64,000 nucleotides of DNA from Paramecium tetraurelia (GCF_000165425.1 NW_001799344.1:377910-441909), one strand, 5' to 3'. Shown: positions 49,679-62,489, counted from the stretch's first letter. Translations and numbers: made by a program. Notes: a model not told the origin generated them from the sequence alone.

Positions 49679-50700
49679 TCAATATCCCTTTGGTTGTAAA
49701 TCAATAAAACTTTGTGATATTGGAATTGCAATATCATACTCAATGTCATAATAATTATGCGTCATTCTTGGCCTCACAAAAATGCTGGATTATTATTAAA
49801 TATGTAAAGGAAGACTAATATTATGAGAATTATTTACTTTTCAAAGATATCTTATGAATGATGTGGTTATATTAAGGCATCTTCTTCTCCGTGAATCAAC
49901 GCTATAGGACATCTAATATGTTGGGATCTTTCTAAATTTGGGAAAATATTAGGTAAACAACATAAAAGGCTTAAAATGCAACCACATCCATAACAAAAGT
50001 CATTTAATATATATCTAATTGATTTATAAGCAGACATAGTTATTAATCCTTTGATGTTTCTTTAAGTTGCTAGATAAAATGAAGGTCCTGTGCCAATCGA
50101 TCTTAATAGAAATTAGGAATACCTTCCAAAAATGTATATTTAATCATCATTTAATCTGAACTAATTCTTAATTTCATCATATAAGACTAATGAATCTTAT
50201 TCCACTAAATTTGAAGTTGGTTCAATATTCCTATATATACCATAACCAGGATATTCAATAACAAACATATTTGCACTTATCATTTTGGATAATGATTCCA
50301 TAAATTCTACAGCTGAATACCTACACCTTTATTTATAAATTTACATGTCTTCCGCGTTCCCATGAAAATATATTATATATAAATTGGTTTTCCAATATCT
50401 ATTTTTGATATAGACATAGGGAATGTTTCTGACTTTTTCAGGATTTCCTGGATAAACATTTGGGTTTCTATGCACTATGTTTATTTTTGTTTTACCCATA
50501 TTAACATCATAATCGTAAGTACTTGCATAATACAGATTGGCCTAAAAATTTATTTCTTGATACATAGGAGTAGGAGCAGGAAATATGATATCGTTTATCT
50601 TTCCAAAACAATGTAGTATAAACAAAACAAATAAATAGATCCCAATAAGGATAGTTGACAAAACAATAAGTGTGACATGAGAAGAGTCCTAATCACCCAT
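49679..50700 (-). CDS. Membrane-anchored alpha/beta hydrolase
   Basis: Three introns (24, 21 and 23 nt) give exactly 317 residues. The start MGDQDSSHV leads into one membrane helix, VTLIVLSTILIGIYLFVLFIL. The hydrolase core follows: YIIYFHGNAEDM, then EYPGYGIYR, nucleophile elbow IFGRSIGTGPSF (Ser), acid IHGEEDALI (Asp) and His in MTHNYYDIEYD. The layout resembles ABHD13/ABHD17-type hydrolases, which act as depalmitoylases or lipid hydrolases. The substrate is unknown. The active site looks complete. Confidence 0.8.
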
Positions 50701-50904
50701 TTATTAGATAATTAAATAATTTAATATAATAAATAGAAAATACATACTCTATTGGATTTATACAAGAATAAATAAAATATAATATTTTGATATTCTAGTA
50801 AAATTTGATTTGATAATCAGATTGCAACTAATCAAATTAATCATATAAAGGAATAAATTAAATTAATTATTTTCATTAAGCTTTCCTAAAATAACTACAA
50901 CAAG

Positions 50905-51366
50905 TCAAAATTCAAAAGATCTTATAAGTGCCTTATTTTTATGTGTTGAGGGCCTCTGTCCTGTTAAATTATAATAATATTGTTTAGTTTAGCTCCAATC
51001 TCTATCATATTATTATTTTGAATATTATGACTTTTTTGTAGTGATATTCCTAAATAGGATCAAATTATCCCTTCTAATTTACTCTAATTCATTCCTTTTT
51101 CTTGAATTTAAGCTACTTATTCTTTTTGGTTTATTAAAATTGATGTTTTTATTATTCATAATATTAGTAATCTTCTGAAATAATAATCTATTATCCTTCT
51201 CTATTTGAGTGTACCTTTCTTCCAAAATATAGACTTTCTTCATGTTTGGTATCCTTTCAACAGTTCTTGGAATAGTAATATATGGTCCGATTTACTAAAG
51301 TCTACTATATCCATCGAGCATTTCCTTTTCTTGCATTACTCTTATATGAGGTTTAGGTCTGTGCAT
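50905..51366 (-). CDS. CFAP97 (Hemingway)-like ciliary protein
   Basis: An intron-less 153-residue frame from MHRPKPHIRVMQEKE. The order of blocks is that of CFAP97/CFAP97D1: an RPKPH start, then EERYTQIEKDNRLLFQKITN, then ISSLNSRKRNELEQIRRDN, a Tyr/Trp region and a basic end. Members act in sperm or cilium axoneme formation. The assignment is from pattern memory. An in-frame upstream ATG at 51444 exists, but it overlaps the stop codon of the neighbouring gene (51441-51443), so the shorter start was chosen. Confidence 0.6.
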
Positions 51367-51440
51367 AGACAATGAAGACACGATAGAAGTTATTGTTTAT
51401 TTATATAATTTTATAAATATGAATAGCTTTACTATTATAC

Positions 51441-52729
51441 TCATTTTTTTTTTAATAATGCAACTTCTAACTCCTCTGTCAATAATGATTATTCTTAAAA
51501 TGAATCATAGAGTTTTGACTTTATGACTGGGTGGAACTTTTAATAATGCTTGATGATGAAATTAATAAAGAATTGTTGAACTTGCTTTGGGAATTGGGGG
51601 AAGATCTAAAATTATATTGATTCATATTGTTACTTTCTAACAATCGAAAATCAACATCTAGACTGCTGTAATATTAACACTCTAAATGATCCCAACGATG
51701 TCTCTGAAAAAGAGTTTAAAAATGGCAGAAGATGGGTATCTAATCTTAGCAAAGCTTGAAAACATTTGCAACTTCATTAGGCTGTTGAATTGGTCATATC
51801 TCTAAATGAATTCCTATTCAAAAAGTTTAAATATCTCTTGTGTTCCATGTCCAAATTGTTTATATAACATAAATATGCTTGTAATATTTTAAGCCTCTGT
51901 TGTAGGAATATTCTTTATGGCTTGTTCTTCCAATAGCTTCCAAAATTCAGGTGATCCTCTACCAAATAATGCAATTCCTGTGCCAACTCTATATTTAGAA
52001 TACAGTGTATTTACCTAATTAAATCTTAAAATTCCATCTCTGTCACTAAGCTTTGTTTTTCTAATAAATCGAAGATATCCTTCCTTTGAATCCTAGCCAG
52101 TATCAAACCAAAGGCGAAATGCTTCAGATCATTCGACCTAAATGAATCGATACTTTATTTGAAATTCAAAAGTAAAGACTTTTCGACATCCTTATTTGTG
52201 GATTTAGTGTATTATGAAACTTGTCCATAGATAAACATGGATAATCCGATTTATGATGGGGTTAAATCAGGTGCCTGTGACACTGCAGCTACGAAATTGA
52301 ATGATTATTAATAAAATTCTTTAGAGTACTTTCCTGAGACCAATACGGATAGAATGTCTAGGGTTTCTGTCAAGGAGGTTTATCTAGTTTATTATATTGT
52401 TATATTACTATTCTAGATACAATTGGGTTGTTCTATCAAATACTTTTTGTGCATAATTTTCATCACTTATTTACTAAGCAAAGGTGATGGAGACCAATTC
52501 TCTAATTTCTTGATTTTCAAATTAAGGCAAATATGGCTTTAATTGCTAAATTAAGCTTGATATCTCTTTCAAATTAAATTAATCATTTACATTTATGATC
52601 TTATTATTTTCCTTTATGTAATTGGTTGAGTTAATTTAAAATTTCACTATATTCGTTTGTTTGAGTGGATTGAGAAAACTAATAATGTGGAATTCTCATC
52701 TAGTGAATGAATTTCTAGGATGTGCCCAT
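51441..52729 (-). CDS. Helical-repeat protein, possibly organellar RNA-binding
   Basis: Four introns (25, 25, 26 and 28 nt) give exactly 394 residues. The protein is a series of about 35-residue helical pairs, for example LKHFAFGLILARIQ, ALFGRGSPEFWKLLEEQ, ITSIFMLYKQFGHGTQEIFK and LQMFSSFAKIRYPSSAIFKLF. This pattern recalls FASTK, heptatricopeptide and octotricopeptide arrays of mitochondrial RNA-binding proteins, especially the SFAKIRYP-type block. No RAP domain is seen at the end. Family and location are inferences. The start is 55 bp from the divergent RING gene. Confidence 0.6.
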
Positions 52730-52783
52730 AGTGAAAAAAAATCTAAGGTATTACCTTCTCATATTAAATTTATTAGAAAATAA

Positions 52784-54426
52784 ATGAATTAATTATAATT
52801 ATCATAAGCATAGTCACCAAGAGAAAGTAATTTCGATTATGACGAATAACCTCAAACACAATCTATTTAATTAATTGAGAATAGAGCTGCACTTTCATTT
52901 ATCACTAATGTATTCAAACTCATATAAAGAATTTAGATATAAATTTTAGTTGCTATATTTTAAATATTGTTAATACTTTTTAATTCATATATCGCCTTTG
53001 ATTTAAGCTATAAGATCTCCCTTCTATATGTGACAATTTTGCATTTCCTGTAAATCATTAGGATAGGAGTTAATAACAACAAGTAAAATTTTACAATTCA
53101 TTTGTTTAGAAAAATATAAAATACTCAATATTGTTGCATTTAGATATTTTGGGGAGTCCTGTCCATTTCCTATTATGTACTTTATTCTTTTAGCTTTTAA
53201 GGGATGCTTGATTTATTTCTTAGAGAATAAAGATTTTCCGATTCAGTACCCAATATTAATGTATTTGATTTTCACTCTTACTTGGTTTGTTCTGACACTA
53301 AACAACTATTTAAAAAATAAAAATGAAAAACACTTTATTTTAATAGTAATATACACAGATTTACCTTTTAGTTGTAAGTTTTATTCAGATTTTTCTTCGT
53401 TCTCCAATTATTGATGATTAATCTGAAATAAATTTAATGGGTAGATTGGGATTGGATATATATATTTGCAATACTTTGGATTTTCTTGTCAATTATTTGT
53501 ATATTTCAACTCATTTTTTTGTTTGATTTCATCTGTAAGGCATCATCTTTCTTGCAAGAAAGAGATCCGATCAACAGGGAAGCATTTAATCAGTAGAGTA
53601 TACATATTGAGTAGGTTTAGTTATAGGATCATTATGGATTAACTTACTCATCTTATGCATATCTGGACTTCCAACTTTTAGTATGGTGTGCTATACAATT
53701 AAATTGTAGACTGGAACAAATAGTTATAATTAACTTTCAATTACATTATCAGTCATATATTCACTAGTATTCATTGTCTTCACATTGTATTATCGAATAT
53801 CTTTGAGGTTAAATTTCAATTCTTATTAAAGTCAATTCGTATCTCAAATTCAACAATCAAGAGTGATCGAAAACAACGTTGAAAGCAATGCTGATAATTA
53901 ATAAAGATATCAATTAAATTCTCCAAGTTCTAAACATAGAAATCATTTAATCAAAAGTAAAGAATAGATCCTAACTCATCTACCCTAATATTTGGTATTT
54001 GTTTTATATGTAAGGCCAGATTAGATTATCACAAACCTACTTTATGCCAGCTAACGATAATGATAATGCCTCATAATAAAAAAAGCAACCTTAAAAATTC
54101 TAATTTGAATAATAGCATTTCAAAAGGAACAAAACAGATCAAGACCAACCAAAATTTAGTAATCGTAATTCTCTTACTGAAATTAATTCTGACAAAGATA
54201 CATAATGCTTTAATTGCTATCAAAATGAAAGCTGTGCCGTATATATGCCATGTGGACATGGTGGATTATGTGTGAAATGTGCCACAGAATGGTTCAATGA
54301 GAAATAAGAATGTTTGATCTGCAGAAAAGTAATCATTCTTTATATTTTTAGCCTGTTGAATCTGTAATACAAATTTCTTAGTCTGAACAAAATAAAGTAT
54401 AAGTGATAGATGTGTTAGCATTCTGA
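52784..54426 (+). CDS. Multi-TM RING-finger protein (probable E3 ubiquitin ligase)
   Basis: About 500 residues over at least six exons (introns of 27, 26, 29, 25 and 23 nt are visible; my total is one base off, so one edge is wrong). The N-terminal 300 residues hold several membrane spans, including LVAIFQILLILFNSYI and FAILWIFLSIICIFQLIFLF. A Gln/Asn-rich linker follows. The C-terminus is a RING: CFNC, CGHGGLCVKC and CLIC, with spacing right for a C3HC4 finger. Membrane RING proteins attach ubiquitin to membrane substrates. This membrane-plus-terminal-RING layout is frequent in ciliates. Confidence 0.72.
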
Positions 54427-54477
54427 AAATTCTTTTATTATATTTATCAATAATTCAATTATTAATATCTTTTTATT

Positions 54478-54967
54478 ATGAAATCAAAAATATTGAACAC
54501 TGGCTCTAATCCTGAAAAAAGGCCAACCGTTTATTTGAATGACGGACAAGGAAGAGACACCTATATTTCTTATAACAATGGCGGAAATTTTGCTTAAGAG
54601 TTCAGATTCTTAGTATCACCATAATAGCCCACTTCTTTAAGATTAAAATACAATAGCAGTATACAATAATAATCTTCCACACCAAGGATTAATTATTAAG
54701 GTGATGGAACAGGTAGAGATACTTATATTTTGTAACATTTTATGTCTGAAACTAAATAGATAAAATATCATGGATAAATGCAGCTCAGGATAATTAAATT
54801 ACAAATCCATGCTCAGAAGTGAGACTAATTTTGGTTCATTTCAAAAGAATAGATATTAATTGCCACCAATTGCAAAATAAAAATTGAACAGGATCCATTA
54901 ATTATAGAAAGTCCAATCAAGTAGGTTGTCAATGCCAAAAAATAGACAATTATTTAATGAAGAGTGA
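54478..54967 (+). CDS. Small protein with two DGxGRDTYI motifs
   Basis: One 28-nt intron gives exactly 153 residues. The motif occurs twice: NDGQGRDTYISYNNGG near residue 21 and GDGTGRDTYILQN near residue 75. The remainder is basic and Gln/Ser-rich with NRYQLPPIAK. The DGxGRDxYI signature is known to me from uncharacterised proteins of flagellated and ciliated protists, which makes an axonemal role possible but unproven. No membrane segment. Confidence 0.65.
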
Positions 54968-55218
54968 TTATCTCAATATTTTTATAGATATAAATTTATT
55001 AAGCAATAAGCATTCAAAATATTTTATTGATTGTCTGCAAAAATGACTTTTTTCATATATTGATAAGATGAAAAATCTCGAAAATCTGTCCTATTGTATA
55101 TCATTCCAAAATTAGAAAAATATAGTTTACTAATGTGTTACCCAATTTTTTCATCATTTAATTTCATTTTAATGCGAAATTTGTATTAATATTATAATTA
55201 ATAACATAATTCAAATAA

Positions 55219-56150
55219 ATGGCATACATAGTGAGGACATTTATCTACAGATATTTTAAAAATTACCTTTGCTCAGTTACTGGATTATTTTTTATATTCC
55301 TCTATGTTTTTGCATTAGTTTTTCCATTTTTATTCGCAATCAGCACTGGAGGTAATCATGTTTAATATCAAAGAATTTTGGCAGAAAGTTAAGATAGCGT
55401 CTGAGTAAACTTACATATCATTAAATGGTAATTATAGTATTTAATGCCATTCTGGGTTTTTAAATGAAACATCTTCCAATATCATTAGTGTTACAGATTA
55501 AGATTACATAGATTTTTAATATATGAATGAAGATCAAAATTTAGATGGCAAGACTGATTTTATCTCATTTTAAATTAATTTCATGCCTTCGTTCATTGCT
55601 GAACAGTGCACCTTAATTTTATTTTCAAATGTTGGAATCAGAGTAATATAATCAAAATAAGTAGAATACTTTGAAGCTGTAGATGATTACACCTTTAGTG
55701 TTTTCTTTTAATGAAGATTTTGAGAATTATGCCATCCATCTATTTGGCCAGCTCTAATTTTAGCAAAAGCAAACATTACCTCAATTAACTTCGACTAAAT
55801 TAACCTATTATAATGAAGAAAGCACTTATGAATATCCTTTAAATTTATTTGATTTTAAATTATAATAGCTCTCTTAAAATGAAACAATCATACCTACATT
55901 TGAATCATTTAAATAGAGAAAACCTGCATCCAAATAAGTTTAAATTTCTGGTCAATTGAAAGTTTAGACTTTTCAGCAGTTGTATTATAAACCAACAGTA
56001 CTGTAGAGTTTCAGAGAGGTCTGGATTCAATATATTTACATAGCAATACCGACATTTTATTTAATCTAAAAATTAGGATCTTTTGCTCTATAAAAGAAGA
56101 TATTTTTTGCACATTAATAAGTTTATAATGATTAATATAATACGATATGA
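55219..56150 (+). CDS. TMEM231: TMEM231, ciliary transition-zone protein
   Basis: Two introns (22 and 19 nt) give exactly 296 residues, close to animal TMEM231. There are two membrane spans, at the N-terminus (LFFIFLYVFALVFPFLFA) and C-terminus (WIQYIYIAIPTFYLI), with a long extracytosolic loop. Diagnostic blocks are EFWQKV, NEDQNLDGKTDFISFQ, EQCTLILF, HLFGQLQFQQKQTL and YYKPTVLQSFREVWIQY. TMEM231 belongs to the MKS/B9 complex that forms the diffusion barrier at the base of cilia. The 19-nt intron GTAATATAATCAAAATAAG is required for the correct frame. Recognition is confident. Confidence 0.9.
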
Positions 56151-56193
56151 CAATATTTAACTAAATTATATTTAATAAATTATTGATTTTCAA

Positions 56194-58116
56194 TCAAATT
56201 AATTAATTATACATGTTTGTTGGTTTCCAATTAGTTTTATTGATTTATTAATAAGTAGTTTTCATATTATTTTCTCTTTTAACCTCTCTTTTAACCTCTC
56301 TTTTAACCTCTCTTTTAACTTCTCTTTTATCTTCATATTCTGAAAATTCAATTTAAGTGAAATTATTAGTTTGAACAAATGGATTAAACGTAATTTTTCT
56401 AGATTTTTTTTTTTTATAATTTTTGTATTCTTTCTTATAATCATATGTATCTGATTCTCTATATTCCTCATTACTTGTGTGACCTTCCGTATTATCTCTA
56501 CTATCCATAGAATTATCTGTTTAATTACTAGATTAGCTCTATTCTGAATTGTCACTATAGCTCGAATCATTAATATCTTCCTGAGTTCTATTATCCCTTT
56601 TTTATTTATTATCTCCGTTATTCCATCTTTTATTATTATATTGATAATCCTTATTCTTATTTTCTCTATTATCTATATTATCCCTTCTATAATTTCTATC
56701 ATCCCTGTTATCCCTTCTATTATCTCCATGATCCCTGTTGTAGTCTCTATTATTTCTGTTATCTCTATTATCCCTATTTTAGTTTCTATTACCTCTAGTA
56801 GTAATCTCCTCCCTGTGATCCCATCTCTTATCTCTATTATTCTTATTAGATCTTTAATTGTCTTTATTATTCCTGTTATCCCTATTATCCCTTCTACTGT
56901 CTCTATTGTCTTTATTATCCCTATATTCTCTATTATCCCTTTTATCTCTATTTTCCCTACTGTTGTCTCTAATATCTCTGTTATCTCTTTTATTGCCTCT
57001 ATTATCCCGATTATCCATGTTATCCTAATTATCATTGTCATCGTCGCTTCTCAAACGATTCCAATCATTCCTATTATCTTAATGGTCGCTACTCAAACAA
57101 CTCCAATTCTAAATACCTCTTTCATCTTAATTCTAAATATTGTCCTAATTATCGCTATTATCGCCACTCAAACGACCCCAATCATTCCTGTCATCCTAGT
57201 TATCCCTGTCATCCTTTTTATCCTTATTATCCCAATACAATTTACTTCTGTCATCCTTTTTATATATATTTTTCTCATATTTCTATTTCATTGTCTCACT
57301 TTCAAGTGAACCAGAATTGACAAAATCTTCTTATACAAACTAACTTAAGTTTTAAATAATTCCAGAAGTTTTCTCTGCTACAAAAGTTTAAACATTTTAT
57401 TAGATTTAATTATCTTGAGAGTTGATAGTCTCCTTTTTTTCTGGGGGTTAACCATCCATGGGTAATTTGTTTTATAAATTACAAACAGGATTCTTATTAA
57501 AATCTGGCAGTTGTATTTCTTCAAAGCCATCTTCATCAGGTCGATTATAATTATTAAAGTTCTGAGAATACTTATGATATTCATTATTTACAAATTCTTT
57601 ATTATTGAAGAAACCCTTATTATGCTACTGAATTTACAAAAATTATAGATTATTCTGACCATCTCTTTATTATTGAATGTATAATGGTATCTAAAGATTT
57701 ATTTCCTATCCATAAATATCTTTATTTTATAATACAAATTCCTTTATTTAATTTCTAAAAACATCGACAATGCTATATCTTCCATCACATTCTATCCTAT
57801 CAACTAAATTATCATCTTGATAATAGCCCTAATCTGAATAATTTTCTTGTTTTTACGGGTTTTATTCAATTTCATAGAAAGCCTGATAGAGTTCACTTAA
57901 TGAAAAATTTTAATATTAAGTTCTCTAATCGAATACACAGGTTTAACATCCTGAATTAGTAATCTCTTCTTTTGTTGGATAGAAAGTAAGTTTTATTATG
58001 ATTGATGAAACTTTCTTTCGAATATACAAGTCAACAAGTCCTTCTTCAAGCGGTTCATAATGATAATATTTCTCAATAGTTTTGATGCTAATAATCTAAA
58101 ATTTAGCTTAAGACAT
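56194..58116 (-). CDS. Arg-Asp-Asn repeat protein
   Basis: A single uninterrupted frame of 640 residues, without introns. The first 95 residues look folded (FQIISIKTIEKYYHYEPLEE, VDLYIRKKVSSIIIKLTFYP). A Gln/Asn-rich linker follows. The region at about 56.6-57.3 kb is built of short units such as RDN, RDNR, DDRND and NNRD repeated dozens of times. After a Ser/Asp-rich stretch comes EVKR repeated four times from a 12-nt tandem repeat at 56270-56325. RD-type mixed-charge repeats occur in RNA-processing and condensate-forming proteins. I infer such a role only from composition. The same repeats create a long antisense frame that is not a gene. Confidence 0.75.
56270..56325 (-). repeat. 12-nt tandem repeat coding EVKR units
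   Basis: Four to five copies of a 12-nt unit (plus strand TTTTAACCTCTC) lie within the RDN-repeat gene, with small changes only in the last unit. This is recent expansion. Confidence 0.8.
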
Positions 58117-58164
58117 TTTATACTTCGTAAAGTTTTGGATATTTGTAATTGAGAATTTTAGATA

Positions 58165-58368
58165 TCAATAAAGCATTTTCACTTTTTTTATGATAAGCAA
58201 ATAAATATATGGAAGTAAATTCTAAATTTATTTTGATTTGATACTTTGTATTTCTAGCAAGTACACAGCTTAATCAATTAAATTACTTAGTTCTTTTAGT
58301 TCATGTAAGACGTTTTAGGCGAAGGGGATTTTAAAACTGTTTTTGTGATATTTTGACTTTGTTGCCAT
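58165..58368 (-). CDS. Possible 67-residue protein
   Basis: A short TGA-ended frame from MATKSKYHKNSFKIPF with an amphipathic Leu/Gln helix (VLHELKELSNLIDQAVYLLE) and a hydrophobic end. It lies just upstream of the RDN-repeat gene on the same strand. No family known. It may be a real small gene or chance. Confidence 0.35.
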
Positions 58369-58589
58369 TAAGTGATTAAAATTATAATGAAAAATTATTA
58401 GATTTAGAATTCTAAAAAGAAGGATATTCATTGTTTATTTATATCATCATTATTATTTTCAAGTTCGCCCTCTTCTTAAATTGTACTTTAAGTTAGATTC
58501 ACTGTTTGAGATGAAGTGATGAATTAAATTGCTATAAATTTATTTTTTTAGAGTTATTAAGTTGATAAATTATAATATAATTTATTTTT

Positions 58590-59902
<1,313 letters not shown>

Positions 59903-60071
59903 TTAAATATCATTTTTTTAAAAGCATTTATTTTTTGTACTATAGTTAGTTAATTTAATCAAATATTGTTATATATATTTATTAGAAATTGTAATGATAG
60001 ATTAGTAAACAATAACACTTGATTAAATATATGGATGCCATTTCAAAAAGGTGCCATTTCTCTATGGGGAA

Positions 60072-60413
60072 ATGGAAGGAACAAATCCTGTCCCAATTAA
60101 TGAATTGGATGAAGATTTGGATTCTGATAAATAATAACAAAACTAACATAAAATAATCTCCCCACTCTAATTAAAGAGCTAATTAAAGCCTCTGATTTAA
60201 ACTAGAAAAAGAAGGCAAACTGTTCATAAGTCACCTGCAAATAAATCTCAATTTGAAAACCATATTGGGTTTCGCAATTCATTTTATAAAAGCAATAATA
60301 AAGTGAATCTGGCATCAAGATAGCGGGTTGAGGAATTGAAGAATTAAGAGATTTTGATGTTTACAAAATATGTGCAAAGATTCTAATTGTAAAAGCAAGC
60401 ACTTTGGAATTGA
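60072..60413 (+). CDS. Small basic hypothetical protein
   Basis: An intron-less 113-residue frame starting MEGTNPVPINELDEDLDSDK, then basic (TRKRRQTVHKSPANKS), then helical to a TGA at 60411. An acidic start followed by a Lys/Arg-rich centre suggests a nuclear protein. A possible 28-nt intron near 60370 would extend it in another frame, so the end is uncertain. Confidence 0.45.
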
Positions 60414-60630
60414 CTTGATTAAGCTGATTTATAGTTTGAAAAGACATCTAATTTTTGTAATTTAATAATTATTATTTATCATAAAATTATAGATAACAGC
60501 CCAAATTTATAAATTGAATTCTCTCTATTATACTGCTAATATTTATCCTGCATTTTATTTTGATAAATAATTAGAATTATATAATGATGAATTATTGAAG
60601 AATCTTATAAAATAATATATAAAAATAATC

Positions 60631-61086
60631 ATGGATTAAGAAATATTTATCAAATAGCCATTGGATGACGACAAAATAGATCAATCTGATTAGTAAGGAG
60701 ATGTTTAAATTTTTATAGATAATCTTAATTAATGCAAAATGAAGAATCACTAGAACATTTGGTCAACTCACTCATTCAAAATTAATAGCCAGATGCGGAT
60801 GATTAATTTAAGTAATAAATTGGAAAGCGCAGAATTAACGACTAAAGGTATTTTATCAACAATATCAAATAATGCCATCAGATTTACATTCCAAGAGGAT
60901 AAGCGTATCTTGGAATTAGTTTAATAGGTTGGTCCCAATTTTAACAAAATAGTCAAATAGTTTCCAGGCAAAACAATGAATATGATAAAAAATAGGTATT
61001 ATAAAAAGCTGCGATACATTAAAGAAGATCCTCAAAATGATCAAGAATAAGTGAAAAAGCATTCTAAATCGAAAAAAGCCAATTGA
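60631..61086 (+). CDS. SANT/Myb-domain protein
   Basis: Two introns (26 and 34 nt) give exactly 131 residues. The C-terminal half is one Myb/SANT repeat: RFTFQEDKRILELVQQVGPN, then FNKIVKQFPGKTMNMIKNRYYKKL, with the aromatic residues in place (Phe for the first Trp). A basic tail rich in Lys follows. The N-terminal half is acidic and Gln-rich. A single repeat suits chromatin or transcription-complex binding rather than tight DNA binding alone. The target is unknown. Confidence 0.7.
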
Positions 61087-61222
61087 TTTTTTGATTTATT
61101 TATAGACTAACTATGCCACTTTTGTTTTGTTTTGTAAAGGCCATGCTTTTAATAATATTTTATTCATATACAATGTTTTATTATTTTTATTAATTAAATA
61201 TTTATATTAACAATTTACTTCT

Positions 61223-61564
61223 ATGTAATCATAAAAGAGAGGATAACAACATAAACAAGGATATCAAGCGGATTTAAATAAATATTTTGGAAAGAGATTA
61301 AAAATTAAGTTGAATGCAAAACGAACAATTATTGGTACAGTAATTGGGTAAAATCAATTCTTATTAAAATTAGATTTGACATTTTCATGAATTTAGTACT
61401 TGATCATTGCAAAGAATTGATTCCAGGACAAGGAGCAGAAAATAAAGATAATCTGTATCCAGGCTCTTTCAAATGTCACAGATCAACTAGTTGATATTGG
61501 TTAAGCAATTGTGAGAGGTAATTCAATAATCATGTGGGAATGTTTGGATAAGGTTAAAGACTGA
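61223..61564 (+). CDS. SNRPG: Small nuclear ribonucleoprotein G (SmG)
   Basis: Two introns (26 and 31 nt) give exactly 94 residues. Sm1 is present as KYFGKRLKIKLNAKRTIIGTVIGFDIFMNL. Sm2 reads VDIGQAIVRGNSIIMWECLD, matching SmG (VIRGNSIIMLEAL). SmG is one of seven Sm ring subunits on spliceosomal snRNAs, fitting a genome full of tiny introns. The 31-nt intron removes the usual VIDE-like residues after FMNL. A model keeping them breaks the frame before Sm2, so this exon edge deserves RNA support. Confidence 0.8.
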
Positions 61565-62059
61565 CTGAGTATATAAACAATACAATGAATATGAATTAAT
61601 CGATTGAATAATTTAATCATCTCTATGATTGTGGCCAAAGGATTTATAAAAAATTAAAATATTTCCAATCTTTCATTCTTCAAAAATTATTATTTCTGTT
61701 CTATTAGAAACACAGTTATTAAAATGCAGAAAGTACTGAGATAAATTAAGCAGGATATTGATGAACAAATTATTCTGTTTTTACAAACCCTTATTTATGA
61801 TTATAAGTATTAATTTGAAATATATCTTAATAAAATATTTTGGTTTGATGTATCAATCAGTTTTCTCATTCCTAATTAAACAATTCAAGAAAATAATAAA
61901 TTAAATTAGAAATGATTTTTGTAATAATTAAGAATACCTTTTATTTCTATATTTTGATACACTCTATATTTTCTTTGTTGAGCTTGTTGATATGTATAGA
62001 CAATGATATAGATCACTTTGAAATTTAATGCCCAAGAGTAATTATATATTTTATTTTAG
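61565..62059. other. Intergenic, with a weak small frame
   Basis: About 500 bp. A plus-strand frame at about 61720-61913 (MQKVLRQIKQDIDEQIILFL...) is TGA-free for 65 codons and may be a small gene, but nothing else supports it. Confidence 0.35.
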
Positions 62060-62489
62060 ATGAGTAATTCAATAAAAGAATTCATTGCAGGGATATTCAA
62101 ACCATTTTTACCTGAAGTTATTGAATTTTTAGTTGGGAAAATATTAATGCAAGATTTACGAATAGTGAATGCTCTTATATTTTCAGGAATTTTAGAAGTG
62201 GTCTTAGCACTATTAGGAGCATTGTAATATAGCATTTAATTTAAGTTACTATATTATGGTTGAAACACCAAAGTCTATCTAAAAGAGTTTGAGATTAATA
62301 GCAAAGTTGTTTTTCTTTATAGGAATAATATTATGGATAGCCGTCTATTGTAGTGGAATTGGATTAAGGAAATTACTTGAGATAGTGCACATAGTTTATT
62401 AAAATCCATAGAACGTAGAGAATTATACAAATGATTTCTCAAACTTTATACAAATGAGACAGGAAGAAATTATGGAGTATTATTTCTGA
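62060..62489 (+). CDS. Small two-TM membrane protein
   Basis: One 22-nt intron gives exactly 135 residues. There is a hydrophobic helix near LIFSGILEVVLALLGA and a second at LFFFIGIILWIAVYCSGIGL. Polar N- and C-termini flank them. No family recognised. Confidence 0.5.

Noticed and set aside
51480-52140. Plus-strand Asn/Ser-rich frames that at first looked like an extracellular protein
   Set aside because: Broken by TGA without matching introns, while the minus strand gives an exact 394-residue spliced protein.
54071-54259. Minus-strand 62-codon hydrophobic frame
   Set aside because: Antisense of the RING-finger exon, whose Cys/His ligands are in the correct order.
56641-57309. 222-codon plus-strand frame rich in Ile, Val and Pro that looks like a membrane protein
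   Set aside because: It is the antisense of the RDN-repeat gene. Codons GAT AAT AGA read backwards give Ile/Ser/Leu. The minus strand has a continuous TGA-free 640-codon frame with a folded N-terminus.
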